From Amycolatopsis balhimycina FH 1894 (lineage in GTDB: Bacteria > Actinomycetota > Actinomycetes > Mycobacteriales > Pseudonocardiaceae), in contig NZ_KB913037.1 in assembly GCF_000384295.1 (NCBI RefSeq), forward strand, positions 7,255,533 through 7,319,532: a stretch of 64,000 bases of DNA, read 5' to 3'. The notes below the pieces were generated by a model. That model ran no database searches and was not told where the DNA came from. It worked only from the letters and a program-made list of their open reading frames with translations. Shown here in pieces: positions 9,318 through 15,827 of this stretch; positions within the stretch are counted from its first letter, which is position 1; each line of letters opens with the position of its first letter. A program made the translations under genes and the position numbers.

Positions 9318-9972
9318 CGAGGTTCTCCTTGCGGATGTACCAGACGTGCCAGGCGATCAGCACGGCCAGCGAGCCGAACCACGCCACGTTGGTGACCAGC
9401 GCGATGAGGTCGATCGGCAGTGTGTAGACGAGCACGATGTGCAGCACCGCGCCGGCCAGCAGCACCGCGCCCCAGGCGGCCGTGTTGATCCGCAGGCCGC
9501 GCCGGAACCGGGCGTCGCTCTCCCAGCGGCCCGCCCACGCGGCCGCCCCGTCGGCACCGCGCTTGACCTCGGCGATCGTGCGGCCCAGCGTCAGCTGCGC
9601 CGGGTGGCCGACGAACACCGAGACCAGCATCCACGCGCCGAACACACCGCCCAGCGCCGCGGTCCACCCTTCGCGGATCACCAGCGTGCGCGGGTCGTCC
9701 GAGAGCAGGCCGAGCACGACCGACAGCACCAGGACGCTCAGCGTGACGAGCGCGACGAGGTCGATCCTGCGGTTGCGGACGATGGTCCACAGCACGTACG
9801 GCGCGGCCACCAGGACGCCGGCCATCAGCGCCCACCACTGGCTCACGCCCGCGGCGCGCAGGCCGTAGAACAACGCCATCGGCACGACCACCTCGAACAC
9901 GACGGCCAGCACGTTGGCGCGGACGAGCCGGCGCAGGCCGGCGTCGGGTTCGGTCTTCGCTTCGGTCATCAT
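9310..9972 (-). CDS. Multispanning membrane protein (VC0807/DUF3159-like)
   Basis: 220 residues with about six hydrophobic segments, starting at VVFEVVVPMALFYGLRAAGV and ending at AVLIAWHVWYI. No catalytic motif is visible. The general pattern (short loops, 'VLVAAPYVLWTIVRNRRID') resembles VC0807-like membrane proteins often linked to TetR regulators. It overlaps tetR by 4 bp and the monooxygenase by 8 bp, so all three should be made together. A role in transport or membrane adaptation to the monooxygenase substrate is a guess. Confidence 0.7.
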   Translation of the reverse strand: MMTEAKTEPDAGLRRLVRANVLAVVFEVVVPMALFYGLRAAGVSQWWALMAGVLVAAPYVLWTIVRNRRIDLVALVTLSVLVLSVVLGLLSDDPRTLVIREGWTAALGGVFGAWMLVSVFVGHPAQLTLGRTIAEVKRGADGAAAWAGRWESDARFRRGLRINTAAWGAVLLAGAVLHIVLVYTLPIDLIALVTNVAWFGSLAVLIAWHVWYIRKENLDA

Positions 9973-10571
9973 TTCGATCCCCCGGTGGCTTCGGGTGCGG
10001 TCGCCCGCACGTACAGGTCGGCGAGCTCGCGGCCGAGGCGTGCGAGCTCGGTGGGTCCGGTCCCGGCGGCGGCCGCGGTCGCGACCACGGCGTCGAGACC
10101 GGCGGTGAAGGAGAGTGCCGCGGTCCGGGCGTCGAAGGAGCCGAAGACGCCGGCGGCCTGCCCGGTGCGGAAGTGCTCTTCGAACAGCGCGAGCCGCCCG
10201 TTGACCGCAGCGCTCTGCGAGCCCGCGTTCTTCACGAGGTCGATCAGGGCCCGGACCTCGGCCGAGTGCTCGCCGACGAGTTCGACGTTCGCTTCGACGT
10301 AGGCGCGCAGCTGCGCGACGTGGCCGGCGGCGGCGTCGATGCGCGGCTGCATGAACGCCCCGGTGACCTCTTCGATCTCGGTGACGCAGGCGGCGACGAG
10401 GTCGTCCTTGCCAGCGAAGTGGTAGCTGATCATCCCGGTGCTCGACAGGCCGGCGTGCTTCGCGATCCGGCTGAACGACGCCTTGAGGTAGCCGGCTTCG
10501 GCGATCACTTCGATCGCCGCCCGCACGATCTGGGCTCGCCGGCCGGACTCGGTGAACGTTCTTGCTCGCAT
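9969..10571 (-). CDS. TetR-family regulator of the monooxygenase operon
   Basis: 200 residues from the ATG giving MRARTFTESGRR. The helix-turn-helix is at about 26-48 (FSRIAKHAGLSSTGMISYHF), followed by an all-helical ligand domain. Six bases separate a TAAATT -10 from the ATG and there is no ribosome site, so the transcript is probably leaderless and starts at the A of ATG. A perfect GCTCGGCCGAGC palindrome fills the -35/-10 spacer, an ideal place for autorepression. It is the first gene of a three-gene operon. Confidence 0.88.
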   Translation of the reverse strand: MRARTFTESGRRAQIVRAAIEVIAEAGYLKASFSRIAKHAGLSSTGMISYHFAGKDDLVAACVTEIEEVTGAFMQPRIDAAAGHVAQLRAYVEANVELVGEHSAEVRALIDLVKNAGSQSAAVNGRLALFEEHFRTGQAAGVFGSFDARTAALSFTAGLDAVVATAAAAGTGPTELARLGRELADLYVRATAPEATGGSK

Positions 10572-10606
10572 GAGCAAAATTTAGCTCGGCCGAGCAAATT
10601 TGACAA
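10572..10606 (-). promoter_or_regulatory. tetR promoter with operator in the spacer
   Basis: On the minus strand the order is TTGTCA (10606-10601), a 17-bp spacer, TAAATT (10583-10578), six bases, then ATG. The spacer contains the 12-bp perfect palindrome GCTCGGCCGAGC (10584-10595). A second half-site pair, TTGCTC...GAGCAA, surrounds the start codon itself (10562-10577). Confidence 0.7.
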
Positions 10607-10638
10607 GTTGCCTGGTCAGGGCGAAGTTTCCGGGAGGA

Positions 10639-11943
10639 TCAGGCGGTCGCGGTGCCGTCGACCACCTGGTTGCGGCCCGCGTCCTTGGCCCGGTACAGGG
10701 CCCGGTCGGCGGCCTGCAGCAGCCGGTCGACGGCCGTGCCGCCGTCGGGGTAGGTCGCCACCCCGATCGAAGCCGAGAGACCCTCGATGACGCGGACCTC
10801 GCGGCCGTCGGAGTACTCCACCTTCAGCACCTCGATCGCCGACCGGATGCGCTCGGCCACCGCCAGCACCGCCGCCGGGCCGATGTCGGGGAGCAGGACC
10901 ACGAACTCCTCGCCGCCGAAGCGCCCGACCGAGTCGTAGTCGCGGACCGCGCTCTTGATCGCCGCCGCGACCGCGCGCAGCACCTCGTCGCCCGCCAGGT
11001 GACCGTGCTCGTCGTTGATCAGCTTGAAGTGGTCCAGGTCGATCATCAGCACGCCGAACGTGCTCCGCGTGGCGCGCTGCGCCCTCGCCAGTTCGCGCGA
11101 AGCGAGCAGATGCCACCCGGTCGTGTTGAACAGGCCGGTCTTCTCGTCGGTCGTCGCGGCGATCTCCAGCTGCTTGATCAGCACCGCGCGGTGCAGCACC
11201 AGCAGCGGCGGCAGGATCGCGACGGCGAGCGCGGGCAGCGTCGCCAGCGCCAGCGCCGTGAGCATGCCCAGGCAGAGCGTCGCGGCTTCGAGGAGGTTGT
11301 CGCCGAGACCGCCGAAGAGCTCTTTGACCGAGCGTGTCGTGATCGTCAGCGCCGGGATGATCGTGATCGCCGCGACGACGAAGTACGTCAGCGCGGCGAG
11401 CGCGACGGCCGCGACGCCACGTCCGCCCGACGTCAGCGCGGTCGCCATGTCGCCGACGCCGAGCCGCGCGAGCACGAAGGCCGCCGAATAGCAGGTGAGG
11501 ACGACCAGGGTCGCGTTGAGGATCGTGCGGAACGGCGGAACCTGACGCAGCCGGTACCAGCTGCGGGCGGCCAGGTGCGCGTAGAGGACGGCGACGAGCA
11601 CGGCGACGAGCGCCGGGGGCAGCAGCAGGACGCCGGCGAACGTCCACACCGACGTCATGTTGATGTACGGGGGACCGTGGACGCGCCGGCGCATCCGCTC
11701 GACCTCGCGGCCCAGCTCGGCCTGCGCGATGCCCAGCGCCACGAGCAAGCCGAGGAGCCCGGCGTCGTGCCATGACGGCGGCGTGGTGATCGACGTCGCC
11801 ACCGTGGCGGCCGCCGCAATGGTCTCGACGAGGAAGCAGTAGGCGATCAGGGAGCGGCGCCGGCGCCAAAGCGCCCACTCGCGCGGCCTGAACCGAGCAG
11901 GGAGCCGCCGGCCGGATTGGCCGGCCGCGGAACCGTTGCCCAT
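10639..11943 (-). CDS. Membrane-anchored diguanylate cyclase (GGDEF)
   Basis: 434 residues from the ATG giving MGNGSAAG; the exact start is uncertain because no clear ribosome site is present and starts at 11967 or 12030 are possible. About six membrane segments occupy residues 35-245. The C-terminal GGDEF domain carries the active site GGEEF and, five residues before it, RxxD (RDYD), the inhibitory c-di-GMP I-site. Both point to an active, product-inhibited synthase of cyclic di-GMP, which in mycelial actinobacteria controls the switch to sporulation through BldD and WhiG. The membrane part likely senses an unknown signal. It appears monocistronic. Confidence 0.88.
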   Translation of the reverse strand: MGNGSAAGQSGRRLPARFRPREWALWRRRRSLIAYCFLVETIAAAATVATSITTPPSWHDAGLLGLLVALGIAQAELGREVERMRRRVHGPPYINMTSVWTFAGVLLLPPALVAVLVAVLYAHLAARSWYRLRQVPPFRTILNATLVVLTCYSAAFVLARLGVGDMATALTSGGRGVAAVALAALTYFVVAAITIIPALTITTRSVKELFGGLGDNLLEAATLCLGMLTALALATLPALAVAILPPLLVLHRAVLIKQLEIAATTDEKTGLFNTTGWHLLASRELARAQRATRSTFGVLMIDLDHFKLINDEHGHLAGDEVLRAVAAAIKSAVRDYDSVGRFGGEEFVVLLPDIGPAAVLAVAERIRSAIEVLKVEYSDGREVRVIEGLSASIGVATYPDGGTAVDRLLQAADRALYRAKDAGRNQVVDGTATA

Positions 11944-12137
11944 ACTCACCGCACTGCGCCCCCGCATGGATGCCCGGACATATCCCGAAGGTCGACCAGA
12001 AGAATAGTCGACCGCCGGGGCCGAGGACATCAAAACGGCGCCGGATCGAGAAAGGGGGCCGCCATGCGCAACCGTGATTCCTGAAACCGCGAAGATCGGC
12101 TGGTGATCCGCCGAAAACCGGACCGGGTGGGGGTCGC

Positions 12138-12877
12138 TCAGGCGGTCGCGCCGCCGTCGACCACCAGGTCGTGCCCCACGGTGAAAGCCGCTTCGTCCGA
12201 AGCGAGCCACAGCACGGCGGCGGCGACTTCGGCGGTGGCGCCCACCCGGCCCAGCGGGATCGCGTCCTTGAGCCGGGCGGCCCGGTCCGCGTCCGTCTCG
12301 CCGGGCCGGCGCGACATGTCCGTGTCGGTGGCGCCCGGGCTGACGGCGTTGATGCGGACGCCCTCGGCGATGTGGTCGCGCGCCGCCGCCCTGGTCAGGG
12401 CGCTCACCGCCGCCTTCGACGCCGCGTAGGCCGCCAGGCGCGGGAGCCTGCCGTGCGCGCCGATGTTCGACGCCATGTTGACGATCGCGCCGCCGCCGTG
12501 AGCCCGCATGTGCGCGATCTCGTGCTTCAGGCACAGCCAGGTGCCGGTGAGGTTCGTCCCGACGACGGCGTCGAAGACGTCCTCGGCCAGGTCGGCGACC
12601 GGCGCGGGTTCGCCGAGGATGCCCGCGTTGTTGAACGCGACGTGCAGTCCGCCGTGCCGCGCGACGACCGTCTCCACCATCCGGGCGACGTCGCCGGAGC
12701 CGGTCACGTCGACGGTCACCGCGCTCGCGTCGCCACCGCCGACGCGAGCCGCTGCTCGTCTCGTCCGGCGACGACCACGGTCGCGCCTTCGGCCGCGAAC
12801 GCCGCCGCCGTCGCCCGGCCGATGCCCGAGCCGCCGCCCGTCACCAGGACGACCTTGCCGGTGAACCTTGCCCCCAT
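12138..12877 (-). pseudogene. Short-chain dehydrogenase with an internal frameshift
   Basis: The N-terminal frame starts at ATG 12877 (GAAGG six bases upstream) and encodes the SDR cofactor motif VTGGGSGIG, but stops at 12716. The rest follows in another frame from about 12760 down to 12138, with NNAG, the catalytic YAASK, and a normal C-terminus ending DLVVDGGATA. Reading the second frame back gives GGGDASAVTVDVT, the natural continuation, so one base appears lost (or two gained) between about 12716 and 12765 in a GC-rich stretch. It lies 23 bp after a tetR gene and would be its target. A sequencing error is as likely as genuine decay. Confidence 0.7.
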
Positions 12878-12900
12878 GGGTGACCTTCTTTCTGGTCCGA

Positions 12901-13488
12901 TCATTCTTGAATAAGGACGCGCATGGCCTGCGAGACGGCCGCGTGCACCCGGCTCGCCGCGTCGGCGCCCTTGCCCAGGACGCGCAGCCCTTGGAGCACG
13001 GTGAGCAGGAACCGCGCCAGCGTCGCCGGGTCGCTCCCGCCGGGGAGCTCGCCCTCGGCCTTGGCGCGTTCCAACGCCATGGTGAGGGCGATTTCGAGAG
13101 TGTCCCAGCTGCGTTCCACCAGCCGGGCGACCTCGGGGTCGTGGGGGAGCAGTTCGATCGCCGCGTTGACGACGAAGCAGCCCATCCTCGTTTCGTCGCC
13201 GAGGATTTCCGCCACGTACCCGTCGAAGAGCCGGCGCACCGCGGCCACGCCGGACCCCGGCTCCGACAGCTGGGCCACCACCCGCGCGTCGGCTCGCTCC
13301 GCGTAGCGCTTCAACGCTGTCACGTAGAGGTCGTGCTTCGTGCCGAAGGTGGCATACAGGCTGGCCTTGGCGATCCCGAGGTGCGTGACGAGGTCGCTGA
13401 CCGATGTCGCCTCGTACCCCTGGCGCCGGAAGAGCGTGAGGGCGCCGTCGCAGGCTTCGCCGACGTCGAACTCCTTGACCCGGGACAT
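12901..13488 (-). CDS. TetR-family regulator
   Basis: 195 residues. The helix-turn-helix at about 28-50 (VSDLVTHLGIAKASLYATFG) is AcrR/TetR-like, and the ligand domain starts with KHDLYVTALKRY. It precedes the frameshifted SDR on the same strand and probably controlled it. A TAGGGT hexamer lies seven bases before the ATG and TTGACC 18 bp further, so the mRNA is probably leaderless. The spacer carries ATCGTTCTCGAT, a short dyad that may be the operator. Confidence 0.88.
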   Translation of the reverse strand: MSRVKEFDVGEACDGALTLFRRQGYEATSVSDLVTHLGIAKASLYATFGTKHDLYVTALKRYAERADARVVAQLSEPGSGVAAVRRLFDGYVAEILGDETRMGCFVVNAAIELLPHDPEVARLVERSWDTLEIALTMALERAKAEGELPGGSDPATLARFLLTVLQGLRVLGKGADAASRVHAAVSQAMRVLIQE

Positions 13489-13495
13489 GACCGAA

Positions 13496-13525
13496 ACCCT
13501 AGCGTTATCGAGAACGATCGGTCAA
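13496..13525 (-). promoter_or_regulatory. Promoter of tetR (12901-13488)
   Basis: On the minus strand TTGACC (13525-13520), an 18-bp spacer, TAGGGT (13501-13496), seven bases, then the ATG at 13488. No Shine-Dalgarno sequence is present. Confidence 0.55.
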
Positions 13526-13608
13526 ATATGTGAGCGGCGGTGTGTCGTGTCCGGTCACGGCGCGTGCGGTGGCACTATGGCTGCTCCGACCGGCCTGAGG
13601 GGTGAGTG

Positions 13609-13971
13609 ATGCACGATCGGCTGACGCTGCCGCCGACGGTTGTCGCCACCCACCTGCGGACCTGCGCCGAGGAGCTCGCCGCCGGCCTGCGCTGCGGTGG
13701 CCCGGGCGCCACGACCGCCGAGCTCACCGACGTCGTCGCCCAGCTCGTGGCCGGCCAGGAAGCCATCTCCCACGCGCTCGCCGGCCTCGTCGCCCGTATC
13801 GAAGGCGGTTCGGACGCGCTCGCCGCCGCCCCGGCGCTGGACGTCCAGGTGGTCAAGGAGGTGCTCCGCGCGGCGGCCATCGCCTCCCGCTGTTCGGCGG
13901 AGGCGCTCGACGAGGTCACCCCGTCGTTCGAATGTGTGAGCGAATCCGTCGCGCCTGACACCCGTTTGTAG
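13609..13971 (+). CDS. Small hypothetical protein
   Basis: 120 residues, predicted to be largely alpha-helical, with no family I recognise. It starts MHDRLTLPPTVVATHLRTC and has a helix-rich middle part (LTDVVAQLVAGQEAISHAL). GAGGGG lies six bases before the ATG, and a TATGGCT-like -10 lies about 30 bp upstream, so it is very probably expressed. Four cysteines are spread without a metal-site pattern. It lies between a divergent tetR and ku on the same strand as ku, 52 bp before it; a link to DNA repair is not supported by sequence. Confidence 0.6.
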   Translation: MHDRLTLPPTVVATHLRTCAEELAAGLRCGGPGATTAELTDVVAQLVAGQEAISHALAGLVARIEGGSDALAAAPALDVQVVKEVLRAAAIASRCSAEALDEVTPSFECVSESVAPDTRL

Positions 13972-14023
13972 CTGTCGGTCCGCCGGGGCTGCTGTCTAGC
14001 CTGGAACTGCGGAGGTGGCACGG

Positions 14024-14905
14024 ATGCGCGCGGTGTGGACGGGCACGATCGGGTTCGGTGGTTACGCCATTCCGGTGAAGGCGTACAGCGCGACCGAGGA
14101 GCGGGAGCTCCCGCTGCGCCAGGTGCACGAAACCGACGGCGGCCGCGTCCGGGTCAAGCGCGTGTGCGAGGTCGACGGCGCCGAGGTGCCGCCCGCGGAG
14201 ATGGTCCGCGGCTACCCCGTCCCCGGCGGCGACGTCGTCCTGCTGTCCGACCACGAGCTGGCGTCGCTCCCGATGCCGGGCCGCACGATCGCCATCCGCG
14301 GGTTCGCGCCGCTCGCCGACGTCGACCCGATCTGGTTCGCGAAGAGCTACTACCTCGAACCCGAACCGCCGGGCACGAAGCCGTACGTGCTCTTCAGCGA
14401 GGCACTCCAGCAGTCGGGGCGGATCGCGCTGGTCGCCGTCGCACTGCGCCGCCGCGAGACGCTGGGCGCGTTGCGCGTGCGCGACCAGGTGCTCGTGCTG
14501 GAGACGATGCTGTGGCCGGACGAGGTGCGCACGCCGGACTTCCCGTTCCGGCACGCCGACGTCGACATCCGGCCGGGCGAGCTGCGGCGGGCGGTGCAGC
14601 TCGTCGAGGAGCTGACCGGCGAGTTCGACCCCGGCCGCTACCCGGACCGGTACCGCGAAGCGTTCGAAGCGCTGGTCCAGGCGAAGATCGACGGGGAAGA
14701 GGTCGTCCAGCCGACGGCCGCCGAGCAGGCCGAAGGCGTCACGCGGCTGCTGGCGGCGTTGCAGGAGAGCGCCGCCGAAGCCGAAGACGCGCGCAACGCG
14801 TCCGTCGCCAAGGCCAAGGCCGCCGCGTCGAGGGCGGCGAAGGCGCGTACGACGGCGAAGCGGGCTGCGACGCGCAGCCGTGGGCGGACGAAGACGTCCG
14901 GCTGA
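14024..14905 (+). CDS. ku: Non-homologous end-joining DNA-binding protein Ku
   Basis: 293 residues from ATG 14024, with GGAGG eight bases upstream. The protein starts MRAVWTGTIGFGGYAIPVK, the typical bacterial Ku opening, and has the core beta-barrel through about residue 245 (EDARNAS). The tail is lysine- and alanine-rich (AKAKAAASRAAKARTTAKR), typical of actinobacterial Ku proteins and probably for DNA binding. Ku forms a homodimeric ring on broken ends and recruits LigD; no ligD is next to it here. A TAGCCT hexamer near 13995 may be the -10 of its promoter. Confidence 0.95.
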   Translation: MRAVWTGTIGFGGYAIPVKAYSATEERELPLRQVHETDGGRVRVKRVCEVDGAEVPPAEMVRGYPVPGGDVVLLSDHELASLPMPGRTIAIRGFAPLADVDPIWFAKSYYLEPEPPGTKPYVLFSEALQQSGRIALVAVALRRRETLGALRVRDQVLVLETMLWPDEVRTPDFPFRHADVDIRPGELRRAVQLVEELTGEFDPGRYPDRYREAFEALVQAKIDGEEVVQPTAAEQAEGVTRLLAALQESAAEAEDARNASVAKAKAAASRAAKARTTAKRAATRSRGRTKTSG

Positions 14906-14954
14906 GTATTACTACCCACGGGTAATTGAGGGTTCTCCCACTGCTGGCCAGGGG

Positions 14955-15104
14955 TGTGGCGCGGCAGACTTCGTTCTGCCAGCGGGTACCGGACCGCTGG
15001 TGAGGGGGGAAGTCCGGACGGCCCCTGGGGAGGTGAGCCGTCCTGGCACCAGGGTTCCGGGGCGGGCCGGCGGAGGAGCGGCCCGTTCCGGAACCCGCGC
15101 CGCA
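14955..15104. ncRNA. Candidate structured RNA behind ku (strand unknown)
   Basis: A 10-bp closing stem (14955-14964 with 15095-15104, one G-U on the plus strand) encloses several hairpins. CAGA/TCTG is at 14965-14978, CCAGCGG/CCGCTGG at 14979-15000, GGACGGC/GCCGTCC at 15016-15043. A long stem has GTTCCGG/CCGGAAC plus GGGCCG/CGGCCC at 15054-15094. No coding frame looks real here. It does not match tmRNA, RNase P, SRP RNA or a riboswitch that I know. In GC-rich DNA some stems arise by chance, hence the low confidence. Confidence 0.3.
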
Positions 15105-15134
15105 TCGCGGGGAGGCGGTGCGGAAGGGGCGTCT

Positions 15135-15180
15135 TGAAGGCTGCCGCGGAGGGATCGAGGGGTCTCCGCGGCAGCCTTCA
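15135..15180. terminator. Strong hairpin between convergent ku and marR
   Basis: A perfect 17-bp stem (TGAAGGCTGCCGCGGAG with its complement at 15164-15180) and a 12-nt loop. There is no T-run, as is common for actinobacterial terminators. It can serve both strands. The rest of the 14906-15259 gap holds the candidate RNA and the palindrome at 15192. Confidence 0.7.
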
Positions 15181-15191
15181 GGCGTCCGGAC

Positions 15192-15244
15192 GTCATGAAC
15201 GACTCGTTCCTGTCGCCGGACGAGGTGAACGACTCGTTCATGAC
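15192..15244. repeat. Palindrome built from two GAACGACTCGTTC units
   Basis: GTCATGAACGACTCGTTC at the left and its near-complement at the right (one central mismatch) enclose 17 nt. Each arm contains the unit GAACGACTCGTTC, itself a 6-1-6 dyad. It lies 15 bp past the marR stop. Only one copy is in this window; the layout resembles a dispersed 3'-end repeat. Confidence 0.65.
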
Positions 15245-15259
15245 ATCGGCGGCCCGGAC

Positions 15260-15724
15260 TCAGGCGTCCGCGACCCGGAGCAGCAGGTCGGCGGCCAGCC
15301 TGAGCAGCTGCCGCTCGGTCGGCGAGAGCGCCGACTCCAGCGAACCCGCCAGCCAGCGCTCGCGCTGCACGCTGTATTCGCGCAGCACTGCCAGGCCTTC
15401 GGGGGTGATGCTGACCCGGGAGCGGCGGCCGTCGCCGGGGTCGGGCGTGCGCGTGACCAGCCCGCGCCCGGTGAGCGACGCCAGGATCCGCGTCAGGGAC
15501 TGCGGCTGCAGCCGTTCCGCCGTGGCCAGCTCGGTCGGCGTCTGCGTGCCCGCCCGGTAGAGCCGGCTCAGCACCGCGAGCACCGCCGGGCCGGGGCTGC
15601 CCTGGCCGGCCTCGGCCCGCATCCGCCAGCTCACCCGCCCGACGCCTTCGCGCACCCGCCGGGCCAGGTCCGCCAGCTCGGGGTCCGCGCTGACCGGTGC
15701 GGCGACGTCGGGTTCGGAGTGCAT
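15260..15724 (-). CDS. MarR-family regulator
   Basis: 154 residues from ATG 15724 with TGGGGG just upstream; the frame is open much further, but that part is antisense to the exporter. The winged helix is at about 55-120: TPTELATAERLQPQSLTRILA is the recognition region and DGRRSRVSITPEG the wing. It is encoded 95 bp downstream of the ABC exporter on the same strand, so it may be co-transcribed with it or use its own promoter in that gap. MarR proteins commonly repress multidrug exporters in response to phenolic or antibiotic ligands, which fits the neighbour. Confidence 0.88.
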   Translation of the reverse strand: MHSEPDVAAPVSADPELADLARRVREGVGRVSWRMRAEAGQGSPGPAVLAVLSRLYRAGTQTPTELATAERLQPQSLTRILASLTGRGLVTRTPDPGDGRRSRVSITPEGLAVLREYSVQRERWLAGSLESALSPTERQLLRLAADLLLRVADA

Positions 15725-15733
15725 GGCCCCCAG

Positions 15734-15827
15734 ATTACTGATCCGGCCAAAAGTAGGCCGACCCCCCACACAGCACGTAACCGTTGCTACGAAGCCATTC
15801 GGCCGTGGCTGTGGTCGGATTAGTAAT
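15734..15827. promoter_or_regulatory. Inverted repeat around the marR promoter region
   Basis: ATTACTGATCC (15734-15744) and GGATTAGTAAT (15817-15827) form an inverted repeat matching at 10 of 11 positions, 72 bp apart. The left copy is 9 bp before marR, the right copy spans the exporter stop codon. They could be two half-operators for MarR or its promoter elements. Inference only. Confidence 0.3.

Noticed and set aside
14955..15104. RNase P, tmRNA, SRP RNA or a cobalamin riboswitch
   Set aside because: A stretch resembling GAGG..AAGTCCGG is present, but the further conserved parts of RNase P or of cobalamin elements are missing and the length is wrong.
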